Shown: positions 39,529 to 48,931 of the stretch, one piece after another
How positions within the stretch are numbered: the first letter of the stretch is position 1
Layout: each line of letters starts with the position of its first letter
Assembly: GCF_000276805.1 (NCBI RefSeq)
Contig: NZ_AKXQ01000024.1
Span: forward strand, 1 to 64,000
Direction of reading: 5' to 3'
DNA: 64,000 nt
Origin: Moritella dasanensis ArB 0140
GTDB lineage: Bacteria > Pseudomonadota > Gammaproteobacteria > Enterobacterales > Moritellaceae
Notes under the pieces: model-generated
What the model was told of the DNA's origin: nothing
The model's input: only the letters and a program-made list of their open reading frames with translations
Database searches by the model: none
Program-made: the position numbers and the translations under genes

Positions 39529-41974
39529 TTAGCTTTAATTTTAAATCTGCGTTGCCTTCACGATAATCCATTGTCACTTTAAAGCCACAATATTTTGCTA
39601 ATTTAATCATGCCGGAATTGGTTGGCATGGTGAAACCGACCATGGTTTTTAAGCCAGATTTTCGGCAAAACTCAATGATTTTCAACATCAGTGCTTTACC
39701 TAAGCCCTGTCCTTTCAAATCTGAGCGTACTGAAATAGCAAATTCTGCTTCACCGGTATCCCAGTCAAAAATAGCGCGTACCACGCCTAACGTTTCAGCT
39801 TGACCCATCGGGTTCTTCGCGCTGGCAATAAATGCCATTTCACGTTCATAATCAATTTGCGTTAACATCGCCATTTCAAAATGGGTGAACTTAGAGCGCG
39901 CACCAAAGTAACGTAAATAACGATCATCTGCGGTTAATGAAGAATCAAATGCTTGATGCTCAGGCTCATCTTCATGACGAATCGGTCTTAGCAGTACCCC
40001 TTTACCATTTTTCATGGTGTAGATACTTTCCAGCTCTTTCGGGTAGGGTAATATCGCTAATTTTTGTTGTGAACGGCGACCACGTAAGCCAATTTTAATG
40101 TTTTCGATCTTGATGCTATACGCCGTACGGCCTAACTCTAATGGCTCCAGCAAGATAGATTTGATCATCGGAAAATCAATTATCATCTGCGAGATGCGAG
40201 TTAATATTTCACACAAACCGTCCATATTTAAGCGTACTGATAAACTACGCTCACGGATAATGCCCTGCTTGATAGCGCCGACGACAAGATAACGTGATAG
40301 CGCCATATTCAATGGCGGCAGGGCAACTTCAGCATCTTGATCTATATCCCAGTTACCACCCGCTTCACCGAGGCAGATAATCGGCCCAAATGCAGCATCA
40401 TCAATCACCTCAATACGGAATTTATTTACCTCATCTCGCGATAATGTGTCATCAGAGGTAATGCCATAAGCGCTAAGCAGTAAATTAATGCCTTTTTCAT
40501 TCACTTCTTTGACACCTTTATCCATGGCTTTCTCAATCATCATTTTCGCTGCAGTCATCGCATTTGGATTTAAATCAGCCAAGGTTTCAGGTGTTTGGAT
40601 AAGGAGCTTTTGGTGACGTCTAAACTTAACAATATAATTGAAGGCATTCACCGCCACTTCAGGGGTGCCGTATGACGGGATCCCAGCTTTAATCAAGGTT
40701 TGGCGGGCAATGCGGCCACTCGTTTCGCCCATCCAAGAGGTGAATATAATCGGCCCTTTTTTGTTATTCTTAACTAATTGCGGGATTAATTTTTCAGCCG
40801 TGACATGGCATGCCTCAGTTACTTGCGGGGCATGAATAATAAGCAATGCATCGTACTTTGCATCTTCCAATACAATTTCAATCACTTTACTGAAAGCCTC
40901 TGCATCAACACCACCAAGGATGTTAATCGGATTCATACTGGTGATTTTACCCGGCAGTGCTTTTAATAGTTTTTGTTCTGTTTCATAACTTAACTCTGCC
41001 AGTTTACAGCCTGATTTGAGCAGTACATCAACAGCCATATAAGCAGGTGAACCGCCATTAGAGATGATCAACATTTTATCACCACGTACAGATCGCTTGA
41101 CCGTAGCAATGGTTTTGATTGCCGATAATAACTCGAAGGTATCATTCACCCGTAACATACCAGAACGTTGGAATGCCGCAGTATATGCGGTGTTATAAGA
41201 TATTTTATTGCGTCGGTTTTGCAATAATTCAGTGGTCCCGCCAATGTTGGAACTTGAACGAACCACGACAATAGGTTTTTTAAACGCCGCAGCGCGAGCA
41301 GCAGACATGAAACGACGCGTATCGATAATATTATCAACATACAAGGCAATCGATTTAGTAAAACGGTCACGACTTAAGTAATCGATTAAATCGGCAAAAT
41401 TAACGTCAATACGGGTGCCAATGGAAATGAAGCAAGAGAAGCCTACCCCACGAGTTTCTGCCCAGTCAATCATCGATGTTGCAAACGCTGCAGACTGTGA
41501 AATAACCGCCACATCACCGGCTGGCGGTGCAACATGGGCAACACTGACATTTAATTTTAAACGTGGATTTAATACCCCTAAGCTACTTGGGCCTAATACG
41601 CGGATATTATATTTAGCCGCAATCAAGCCAATTTTTTCCCAGGTATCGGCATTGCCTTCATAAGGTTCGTCACTGAATAAAATAACCGCTTTACAGCCAA
41701 TTTCACCCAGTTCTTTCACTATTCTTGGTACAAAGCGGATTGGCGTACAAATAGCCCCAAGGTCAGGAGCTATCGGTAAATCACTTGGTTTCTCATACGC
41801 TAAAATCCCACAGACATTATTAGCCTTTAATGATACCGGCATAATCGGACCATCATACTGACTGGCTATTAAATTTTTAACGACCCAATAACCAATACTA
41901 TCGGTGCTATTTTTAGCGCCAATAACGGCAATTGATGAAGGTTCTAATAATGCTTTTATATTCAGTTGGGACAT
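39521..41974 (-). CDS. Pat-like acyl-CoA synthetase (NDP-forming)/GNAT protein
   Basis: Resembles E. coli PatZ (YfiQ), a protein lysine acetyltransferase that joins an NDP-forming acyl-CoA synthetase-like part to a GNAT domain. Residues: CoA-binding domain about 8-135 (LEPSSIAVIGAKNS), ligase domains about 140-450 (AVISQSAAFATSMIDWA, ISNGGSPAYMAVD, NPINILGG), remnant ATP-grasp about 465-645, GNAT about 655-817 with acetyl-CoA loop RSDLKGQGLGKALM. It has 817 residues against 886 in E. coli. The difference falls mainly between YGI (503-505) and FGP (529-531), where the ATP-grasp lobe is almost absent. It overlaps the LysR gene and follows the crotonase by 17 bases. Confidence 0.82.
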   Translation of the reverse strand: MSQLNIKALLEPSSIAVIGAKNSTDSIGYWVVKNLIASQYDGPIMPVSLKANNVCGILAYEKPSDLPIAPDLGAICTPIRFVPRIVKELGEIGCKAVILFSDEPYEGNADTWEKIGLIAAKYNIRVLGPSSLGVLNPRLKLNVSVAHVAPPAGDVAVISQSAAFATSMIDWAETRGVGFSCFISIGTRIDVNFADLIDYLSRDRFTKSIALYVDNIIDTRRFMSAARAAAFKKPIVVVRSSSNIGGTTELLQNRRNKISYNTAYTAAFQRSGMLRVNDTFELLSAIKTIATVKRSVRGDKMLIISNGGSPAYMAVDVLLKSGCKLAELSYETEQKLLKALPGKITSMNPINILGGVDAEAFSKVIEIVLEDAKYDALLIIHAPQVTEACHVTAEKLIPQLVKNNKKGPIIFTSWMGETSGRIARQTLIKAGIPSYGTPEVAVNAFNYIVKFRRHQKLLIQTPETLADLNPNAMTAAKMMIEKAMDKGVKEVNEKGINLLLSAYGITSDDTLSRDEVNKFRIEVIDDAAFGPIICLGEAGGNWDIDQDAEVALPPLNMALSRYLVVGAIKQGIIRERSLSVRLNMDGLCEILTRISQMIIDFPMIKSILLEPLELGRTAYSIKIENIKIGLRGRRSQQKLAILPYPKELESIYTMKNGKGVLLRPIRHEDEPEHQAFDSSLTADDRYLRYFGARSKFTHFEMAMLTQIDYEREMAFIASAKNPMGQAETLGVVRAIFDWDTGEAEFAISVRSDLKGQGLGKALMLKIIEFCRKSGLKTMVGFTMPTNSGMIKLAKYCGFKVTMDYREGNADLKLKLND

Positions 41975-41991
41975 AGTTATAAGACCGCCTG

Positions 41992-42813
41992 TTAAATACT
42001 TCGTTTTCTATAGGGTAATGATTTTTTAACAAAATTACGAGTTACTGCCGCAATTTGGTTCCACTTGCCCATGACTTTTTTCTGTGTTTGGGTTTCGAGT
42101 ACCAGCGCTGCTTGTTCTGATGCAACCCAAGACTCATTCAATAATGATTTAGCCGCGACAATGGCGTCTGGAGAACGTGTTTTAATACTATCAACAAAGG
42201 TCATAGCAGCCGCCATTGGATCGTCACAAACATGGGTGACTAATCCATATTTCTCGGCTTCCGTGCCGCTAAATTTACGCCCTGTCATGGTGAGTTCTTT
42301 GGCAATATCAATACGCGTTAGTTCACGCATGGTCACCATACCGCTCATATCAGGGATTAATCCCCATTTAATTTCCATCACTGAAAATTCGCAATCTGCA
42401 GTGCTGTAACGGAAATCTGCGCCGAGTGCGATTTGTAATCCGCCACCAAAACACACACCGTGCGTCACCGCAATGACAGGTACTGGAATTTGACGCCACA
42501 GATAACCGACTTTTTGAGCCAGGTTAGCGAGTTCGCCTTCTTCACGTTTTAATAGTTTGCCGGGATTGAGGGGGTTTTTGATAATACTTTTAACATCAAG
42601 GCCAGCGCAGAACACCTTACCATCACCGCGAACGATCACTGCTCGGATGGCTTTGTTATCAGCAAGTTCTGTCGCGGTGTTATCTAATGCATGGAACATA
42701 TCCATGTCGAGTGCATTATATTTAGCGCCTCGATTGAGGGTGACTATCGCCACTTCATCGATGATTTCCACGGTAATGCGTGGTTGTTTTGCAGCAACTT
42801 GACTATTTGGCAT
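41992..42813 (-). CDS. Enoyl-CoA hydratase/isomerase family protein
   Basis: Crotonase-fold enzyme of 273 residues. Oxyanion-hole loops are present (VFCAGLDVKS and CFGGGLQIALGADFR). The first catalytic acid is in SVMEIKWGLIPD; the position usually holding the second Glu reads DMSG, the Glu/Asp arrangement seen in dienoyl-CoA isomerases rather than classical hydratases. The exact acyl-CoA substrate is not determinable. It is first in a leftward unit with the Pat-like and LysR genes, suggesting a link between acyl-CoA metabolism and protein acylation. Confidence 0.85.
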   Translation of the reverse strand: MPNSQVAAKQPRITVEIIDEVAIVTLNRGAKYNALDMDMFHALDNTATELADNKAIRAVIVRGDGKVFCAGLDVKSIIKNPLNPGKLLKREEGELANLAQKVGYLWRQIPVPVIAVTHGVCFGGGLQIALGADFRYSTADCEFSVMEIKWGLIPDMSGMVTMRELTRIDIAKELTMTGRKFSGTEAEKYGLVTHVCDDPMAAAMTFVDSIKTRSPDAIVAAKSLLNESWVASEQAALVLETQTQKKVMGKWNQIAAVTRNFVKKSLPYRKRSI

Positions 42814-42986
42814 CTCTTAACACTCCTTGTATTAGATTCAATAATAAATCGTATCACAAGATAGTAGAGGAAAGAGCGGCTTTAGTTCATGACATATCTC
42901 AAGCTTTCATACTCTTAGAGTAATTGCCCGAATTTTATTGAAATACCATACTTAGGTTCAAGTATAGAGGCTACTATAAGTTTTAC

Positions 42987-44078
42987 TTAAAACCACACCA
43001 TAGTTTGTGCTGCAAGACCAAATTTATTTGAACCACCATAGCTTGCACCAAGGTCAAGTTGGAAAACATTAAACGGTGATAAACCTACACCAGCGGTAAC
43101 TACTTGGCTTTTATTGCCTTGTAAATCGTACATATAACCGGCACGAAACTGTATCGCTGACTCTGAACCTATTTCACCACCAATTTTCAACATTTGAGTA
43201 TCGTCAAAACTATCTCCAATCCCAGATAATGTATCCATATCTTGATAACGCTGTGTAGCATTTAAATCAATATCCATCGCTAGCATGGCATAATTACTGC
43301 TCCAACTAATACCAGTTGTCACGACAGGATTGAGATTATAACGAGCACTAGAGCCATTCATTGGTTTTAAATCAACTTCTTGTGGTATTAAGTTTTTTAC
43401 TGCCGCGCCGACACTTAAACCATATAACAATCCCATCTCCATACCCAAATCAAGGTTAAAGCCACTTTCATCACTGCTAGCACCATCTTTGTACTTGTCA
43501 GGATCAAAATCATTAACGACTTCAGAGTAGTTATAAGTGGAAATAACGTTATATTTTGGTGAAAAACCAAAATGCATGCCACCGTAACGAGTATCAAACT
43601 TACGCGCAAAAGTCATTCCTAATTCTAAAACAGAGATTGCGTATACGCTTACTTTAGAATTGACATCGCCGGGGACTACATCTGCAAATGCTAATGAATC
43701 AGCATAGCCTTTAATAAAAACATTGGTGGAGTAATAACGTGTAGGTACTGATGCAACGAGGCCAAAGCCAGCTTCGTAATAAGATTTATCACCAATAAGT
43801 TCTAACGGATCAGACGGTAGGTCATTAAATAAATCATTTTCATCATCAATTTGAACACCAAGCACAGGGGCTAGTAAGCCAAAGTCATCACGTACGTCAT
43901 GCTTTGCCGCCATTGCCGGGTTATGAAACGAAGCGGTGACATAATCTGCCGTCGTGACACCAACGCCACCCATTGCATATGAACGCGCATCAAACTCCGT
44001 CGCCAACAGCGAACAACTTGTGAATGCAATCCCTAGAGATAGAGGTAACAATAATGCTTGGCGACGTTGAATGTTCAT
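42987..44078 (-). CDS. TraF_2-type outer-membrane protein
   Basis: Secreted protein of 363 residues with a signal peptide (about 1-27) followed by DARSYAMGGVGVTTADYVTASFHNPAM. This opening and the repeated amphipathic strands fit the family annotated as conjugal transfer protein TraF (TraF_2, PF13729), which is barrel-like and distinct from the disulphide-type TraF. The end is strand-like (AAQTMVWF) with terminal Phe, fitting insertion in the outer membrane. There is no conjugation gene nearby, so the name should not be read as a function. Confidence 0.68.
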   Translation of the reverse strand: MNIQRRQALLLPLSLGIAFTSCSLLATEFDARSYAMGGVGVTTADYVTASFHNPAMAAKHDVRDDFGLLAPVLGVQIDDENDLFNDLPSDPLELIGDKSYYEAGFGLVASVPTRYYSTNVFIKGYADSLAFADVVPGDVNSKVSVYAISVLELGMTFARKFDTRYGGMHFGFSPKYNVISTYNYSEVVNDFDPDKYKDGASSDESGFNLDLGMEMGLLYGLSVGAAVKNLIPQEVDLKPMNGSSARYNLNPVVTTGISWSSNYAMLAMDIDLNATQRYQDMDTLSGIGDSFDDTQMLKIGGEIGSESAIQFRAGYMYDLQGNKSQVVTAGVGLSPFNVFQLDLGASYGGSNKFGLAAQTMVWF

Positions 44079-44366
44079 CAGCTCATGAGTCCTTATGATA
44101 TTTGAATCGCGATATCTTTAATCGCACAAATTATAATATTTATATCGTCAGCTCTGCTGACAACTTTAGGCAATTCGTGTTGCCGCCTAAAATATACAAT
44201 TAAACATGCTATTTATGTGCCAATTAGTCATGGTAGGAATAATATGTAATACGGTATGTATGTTCAGTAATGCAGCAGTCAAACTGTAAATCTTAGTTTT
44301 TTATTGACCTTTGCAGAGTGATTATCTAAAGTACGACTCGTTATATTCTATATAACTATTTATTTA

Positions 44367-44454
44367 GGTGACGTGTCCGAGTGGCTGAAGGAGCACGCCT
44401 GGAAAGCGTGTAAAGGGTAACCTTTCGAGAGTTCGAATCTCTCCGTCACCGCCA
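44367..44454 (+). tRNA. tRNA-Ser (GGA anticodon)
   Basis: 88 bases including an encoded GCCA end. The acceptor stem GGTGACG / CGTCACC pairs fully. The anticodon stem CACGC / GCGTG encloses CTGGAAA, giving anticodon GGA (44401-44403), which reads UCC and UCU Ser codons. A long variable arm (about 44411-44428) and the T loop GTTCGAATC are present, as expected for tRNA-Ser. It is a single gene with its own terminator. Confidence 0.97.
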
Positions 44455-44465
44455 TTTAACTACTT

Positions 44466-44489
44466 AGAGATGCTTATGCATCTTTTTTT
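44466..44489 (+). terminator. tRNA-Ser terminator
   Basis: Short stem AGATGC / GCATCT with loop TTAT, followed by seven T, 11 bases after the tRNA 3' end. Confidence 0.88.
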
Positions 44490-44695
44490 GTGCCTGAAAT
44501 TCAGTAATAACTCACAGCTCACACTATCCCAAATCTAACCCAACTTATCCTGTGAATCCTACGCTTTAACCACAAGGACCAATCTAGGTAATATATTCCC
44601 CCCTACTAGTTACAGATTACATATCGTCAATACCGAAATGCCTATAATCGTCGACGATGAGCGCTACTCGTTAACCTTATCGGATAACAAGCAAC

Positions 44696-44718
44696 CTACA
44701 TCTACATCTACATCTACA
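44696..44718. repeat. CTACAT hexamer microsatellite
   Basis: Three perfect copies of CTACAT plus a partial fourth (CTACA), ending 7 bases before the lipoprotein gene's stop codon. The copy number may vary by slippage, but it lies outside the coding frame. Confidence 0.7.
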
Positions 44719-44725
44719 ATATTAT

Positions 44726-45325
44726 TTAATCAAGCACTGACTTTTCTTCTAAGCTATCAATTGGAAAGCTAAAGAAAGGGGTTGAGAATTTATCACTGCG
44801 AGATCGGGCGATGCTACCATCATGTGCAGTGGTGACACCCGTATTGTTGTCTTTAATAAAATAGTACATTTCACTTACGCCGTGATACATACGTACAGCA
44901 AGGATATCCAATGACGGCATTTCCCCGTCAGTACTCACCCAAAATACCGGCACACTTAAACCATATACATCCTGGTCAGTCCCTAAAGACGTGAAAAAGA
45001 AATCAAATTCAATATCAGCGTCTGCTGCTGAATCAACGAGATTAAGCTTGAATCGACTAGCTAACTCCATTTTCAAACGTTGTTCAGCATAAACAAGTGC
45101 TTCTGTTTTACTAATGAAATGCGTGCGTACAAAAATGGATTTTGAACTCAATTCAGTAAAGCTATTATCTGGCAGGTCTGACACTAATTCGTTAATGCTA
45201 TAGGTCAGTAGTCTTTGGCTAGTGGATCCGCGGTATTGATCTGCGCTCTCTCGTGTCGAGCAAGCACTCATAGTGAAGCAAACAGTCGCGATGAGAAAAA
45301 TACGCGTAAACGTAGAATTGAACAT
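44726..45325 (-). CDS. Putative lipoprotein
   Basis: A 199-residue protein with a lipobox (FTMSAC, Cys about residue 22) after a hydrophobic signal, so it should be lipid-anchored in the envelope. The mature part contains an alternating pattern around DADIEFDFFFTSLGTDQDVYG and no catalytic signature; no family is recognised. The frame opens at 45331, but the ATG at 45325 has AAGGA at 5-base spacing, so that start is used. It lies alone, convergent with the tRNA-Ser gene. Confidence 0.72.
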   Translation of the reverse strand: MFNSTFTRIFLIATVCFTMSACSTRESADQYRGSTSQRLLTYSINELVSDLPDNSFTELSSKSIFVRTHFISKTEALVYAEQRLKMELASRFKLNLVDSAADADIEFDFFFTSLGTDQDVYGLSVPVFWVSTDGEMPSLDILAVRMYHGVSEMYYFIKDNNTGVTTAHDGSIARSRSDKFSTPFFSFPIDSLEEKSVLD

Positions 45326-45530
45326 GAACATCCTTGTGGAAAATAGTAATCAACGAACTTTATACTACATGTTGTCATGTAAACCAAAGTCATTGCTCAC
45401 TGCTAACCCACATTTCAGACTAATTTATATTCTCGCAACCGATATAACATATTTAAATGTTCGAGTGTAGGTGGAGAATTGAGTGACAATAACGCATCAC
45501 ATCTGTATCCCCCACCTATCTCATTATCAA

Positions 45531-45935
45531 TTACAGTTTCTGTTTATGACGGTATTGTTCATACCAATAACCGAGCGTATAAATGCAAATCGTCACATCC
45601 GTGATAGCAAAAGCAATGAAGTCTACGTTTAAATGCGCCGTTTCTGGATTGAAAAAATTCGACATGAATAAATACACCATGAATAATTTTTCAATAAACG
45701 AGTAAAGCATGATTGAACCACGCCACGGCACAATAAACGCAGATAACGTAATAAAGAACCCCATCAAACCAACCATGATGCCCCAATGCCTAAATAGGAA
45801 TACATAGTTGTCGTCATACGGCAGGTTATTCATTTTAAGTAATGCTAATTCAGGGTTGATCGCATAGATACCCGCGAACATTGTGATTAAACCGCCGATG
45901 ACAAGAAACGGCTTTAAATGGCGTGTAAAAAACAT
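45531..45935 (-). CDS. Small four-span membrane protein
   Basis: A 134-residue protein with about four membrane spans (10-30, 48-68, 76-94, 103-124). No family is recognised. HWGIMVGLMGFF and WRGSIMLYSFIEKLFMVYLF are the most distinctive segments. It is 53 bases downstream of the FadL gene on the same strand, so the two may be co-transcribed. Confidence 0.72.
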   Translation of the reverse strand: MFFTRHLKPFLVIGGLITMFAGIYAINPELALLKMNNLPYDDNYVFLFRHWGIMVGLMGFFITLSAFIVPWRGSIMLYSFIEKLFMVYLFMSNFFNPETAHLNVDFIAFAITDVTICIYTLGYWYEQYRHKQKL

Positions 45936-45988
45936 AGTCTATTCCTATATGAAACTGCTTACATAATAGTGCTTAGATGACGAAGTAT

Positions 45989-47164
45989 TTAGAATGTTAC
46001 GTTAGCACCGATAAAGTGGATCTTGCCGTCGAATTCACCAGTGATTTGGGTATAACTTTCACCAGACCGATCGATTGCCATATTGCCTAAATCAGCATAT
46101 TCGTAGAAGATATCAATACGGGTTTCATCCCAATAAGTCGTTGCGCCAACAGAGTAGCGGTACTGCTCGCCGACAGGTAAATCAACCCACTGTTTCGTTG
46201 GATCATCTTGCGGAGACGTTTCATAAGAGAAACCGGCTTTTAATGCCCACTCAGCGTTTAACTGATAGTCAGCACCGACAGCAAACTTCCATACATCATC
46301 CCACTCACGGTCAATGCCAAGACCCGTGGTGTTATCGGTATAAACAGGTGTCTCGCTAAATTCGCTCCACTGATGAAATTGCACTGAAGAAAGTAACGTA
46401 AGTTTGTCATTCAAATCATAGCTACCACTTAAATCGACAATCGCAGGGATAATCAGCTCTGTTCCAACACTCAAATTAGCTGGGCTTAATTGGGTAAGAT
46501 TGACGTCAATATCGTCAAATTCATGTGCTATTTTTGAACGGTAGCTTAAACCGACAGCCCATGTATCAGCTTGATACATCGCGCCAGCATTATAACCAAA
46601 CGCCCAGTCAGTACCCGTCCCCGTATCAAAACCTGACGTACTCACTTCGATCATGCCGTAATTGATTTGTGCGCCAATCCCCACTGACCAGTTATTATCA
46701 ATCTTATAACTCATGGTTGGGTTTAATTGCACAGCTGTCATTACTGCTGTATCTAAATGATTACCGCCATCCCAATCAGTACCGTAATCAATTGATGATC
46801 CGCCGACTGCGCCAAAGTTAACACCTAAATGGATATCCTCGCTGACCTGCACGACATGGAATATCCCAATGGCAGGCATCACCGTTTCAGCATCTGCATC
46901 ACCATGAAACTCATTACTCTCATCGATTTCAGCATCGGTATAATCCATCTGCAAATCAAGCACCATCATATTAACCGTGGTTTTCTGTTCGCCCATGTGC
47001 GTCATCGTCGCTGGGTTGGTCCAAGACGCTGTTGCAGTTTCGGTATAGACACCATCACCGGCACCTGTTGTACCCGCGTTAGCAACAACCGCTTCTTGTA
47101 ACAGCAGTCCACTGGCATTGGCGTATGTCGAGCAAATCAATAATGCTAATAGTGTTTTTTTCAT
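45989..47164 (-). CDS. FadL-family outer-membrane hydrophobic compound transporter
   Basis: Outer-membrane channel of the FadL family, for long-chain fatty acids or other hydrophobic molecules. It has 391 residues: signal peptide about 1-18 (ending ANA), SGLLLQEAVVANAGTTGAGDG plug region, a TASWTNPATM (NPA) motif, and a barrel ending in a terminal strand with Phe (HFIGANVTF). The frame opens with TTG at 47179 and ATG at 47176; the ATG at 47164 (MKKTLLALL) starts the signal peptide properly. The downstream small membrane protein may belong to the same unit. Confidence 0.9.
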   Translation of the reverse strand: MKKTLLALLICSTYANASGLLLQEAVVANAGTTGAGDGVYTETATASWTNPATMTHMGEQKTTVNMMVLDLQMDYTDAEIDESNEFHGDADAETVMPAIGIFHVVQVSEDIHLGVNFGAVGGSSIDYGTDWDGGNHLDTAVMTAVQLNPTMSYKIDNNWSVGIGAQINYGMIEVSTSGFDTGTGTDWAFGYNAGAMYQADTWAVGLSYRSKIAHEFDDIDVNLTQLSPANLSVGTELIIPAIVDLSGSYDLNDKLTLLSSVQFHQWSEFSETPVYTDNTTGLGIDREWDDVWKFAVGADYQLNAEWALKAGFSYETSPQDDPTKQWVDLPVGEQYRYSVGATTYWDETRIDIFYEYADLGNMAIDRSGESYTQITGEFDGKIHFIGANVTF

Positions 47165-47240
47165 CAGAATATCCATCAATATGGGTCATAAAAATATACC
47201 GATATGATAGATATAAAATCCGGCAGAAAAATCAGTAATA

Positions 47241-48070
47241 TTACGGATTCACTTTGGTTTTTTTAATCAACAAAACAAACAGTTTACCAATCAGTTTTTC
47301 GCCAAAAATACGCTGCGCCCAAACCATTAATTTCGCATCAAGCGTGCTTTGGTAACTAAGTCGCGGTGAAGGGCTAAAACCTGCTTTTATCAAGGTGTTC
47401 ACCGTTGAACGAGTGTCCGAACCAGATCGATAAGCATTGTCTAAAAAGTCATGGGATTTATGCACCACTTCTTTATAACAAGCTAATGTGTTGGTGTTTT
47501 TCATATCCGCTAATTGAATAGCGCCCAATTCTGTTTGCACACAACCGGGTTCAACCGTGACAACTTGAATATTAAAGCCTTCACTTCCTGTGCTAAAGCT
47601 TTAACCATGCCATTTAGTGCGTGTTTACTGGCTGAATACCAAGCGTTCATACTGGTCGAAACACGACTCGCAATCGAGGTGGTGAAGACAATACGACCAG
47701 CGCCTTGCTCTCGCATGTGTGGTAATACAGCACGCGCGAGTCTTGCTGCGCCATAGACATTGGTATCAAACAGCTGATGTACTTTTTCGATACTGGTTTC
47801 CTCTACAGGCCCTGCAATGGGAAATCCGGCGTTGGCATAGACAATATCAATATGCCCGACTTCTTTAGTCATGGTATCGACAATATCGATAATATCTTTT
47901 TCTGAACAGACATCGACTTTATGTATTTTCGCGCCCAGAACAGCAAGATTATCGAGTTTATGCAGTCGGCGAGCACCGCAGTAAACATGATGACTATCCT
48001 TCAAAAGTTGAATAGCTAAGTCGTAACCAATACCTGAAGAGGCACCAATGATAAGTATATTTTTTTTCAT
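47241..48070 (-). pseudogene. Frameshifted short-chain dehydrogenase/reductase
   Basis: NAD(P)-dependent SDR broken into two frames. The first part (48070 to about 47585) holds the Rossmann motif GASSGIG, the NAG motif (YANAG), the catalytic Ser region TSIAS and YSASK. After ALAQEV the frame departs into an unrelated tail. The normal continuation, GFNIQVVTVEPGCVQTELGA, is in the next frame and runs to 47241. One missing base near 47583 explains this; restoring it gives about 276 residues, normal for the family. The active-site residues lie before the shift, but the C-terminal substrate region is lost. A sequencing error is possible. Confidence 0.85.
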
Positions 48071-48268
48071 GATACGGTTTCTCTCAATTAGCTTAAATCT
48101 ATGTGTTGAGAAATTATAAGGATTGACGAGAATAGGAAATACGGTAATTTTACGGATTTAAACATTCACCTCGCGTTGAAACCTGTATAATCCAGCTAAA
48201 TTTGTCCGTCCTAACTCGATGAACGTATGCACTTGAGTATGCCGGTCGAAGTATTATTGAGTGTTAAG

Positions 48269-48299
48269 TTATCAGCGCTTATTTTATGTGTGCTGATAA
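48269..48299 (+). other. Hairpin upstream of YkgJ-type gene
   Basis: Perfect stem TTATCAGC (48269-48276) / GCTGATAA (48292-48299) with a 15-base loop and no T run, about 45 bases before the start codon at 48344. It may be a leader hairpin or an operator. The function is unknown. Confidence 0.4.
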
Positions 48300-48343
48300 G
48301 CTATATCGATTAATTTTTAAATTGTAATGTGTAGGTGAAATAA

Positions 48344-48889
48344 TTGAGTAAAAATAACGAGTCACATTTAGTGCCAAATCGAGAATGTGGAGAGTGCACA
48401 GCGTGCTGCGTTGTACTGCAGATTGATGATGACAACTTTAGAAAGCCTGCCGATCAAGTTTGTACCAATTTGATGGACAAAGGCGGTTGTAAGATCTATA
48501 CCAAAAGACCTTCAGTATGCCAAGAGTGGCATTGTGCATGGCGCTTTATGGCACAGCTAGACGAAAGCTGGCGTCCAGATCTGTCTGGGATCATGTTACG
48601 TTCAGACGAAAATGGCATTATTTTTCAGCCAATACGCGATCCTAAAACCGTGTTAATCACAGCGCAAGCAATAGAACTTATCGGCGGCGGTGTAGCGCAA
48701 GGCATTCCAATGTCTATGTCTATTCCGGTTAAGCAAGGTTACCGCAGTTATAGCACCGCGCTCAATGAACCTTTAGCGGCGGCTGTAGAGGCAAGAAGCT
48801 TACCGATGATCCAAGACAAGATGATTGAACTGATTGAATTTTCATTAGCGCAGCAGACGTCGCAAATCCCAAGTATCGACCGTAGCTAA
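48344..48889 (+). CDS. YkgJ-family cysteine-cluster protein
   Basis: A 181-residue protein with a Cys-rich N-terminal part: CGECTACC, a further Cys in VCTNLMDKGGCKIYTKRPSVC and a WHCAW. This spacing matches the YkgJ/YkoF-like family annotated as a putative zinc- or iron-chelating domain. The function of the family is unclear. The start is TTG with AGGTGA upstream at 5-6 bases. It precedes ogt by 42 bases on the same strand and probably shares its transcript. Confidence 0.82.
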   Translation: MSKNNESHLVPNRECGECTACCVVLQIDDDNFRKPADQVCTNLMDKGGCKIYTKRPSVCQEWHCAWRFMAQLDESWRPDLSGIMLRSDENGIIFQPIRDPKTVLITAQAIELIGGGVAQGIPMSMSIPVKQGYRSYSTALNEPLAAAVEARSLPMIQDKMIELIEFSLAQQTSQIPSIDRS

Positions 48890-48931
48890 TACAACATCGA
48901 ACCCTTTAACGACCTAAAGAGAAATAATGCC

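Noticed and set aside
42987-44078. Conjugation gene from the TraF name
   Set aside because: The family name is historical; no other transfer gene, relaxase or origin is present in the window.
44367-44454. Active integration site in tRNA-Ser
   Set aside because: No integrase gene and no repeated tRNA 3' end were seen downstream within the window.
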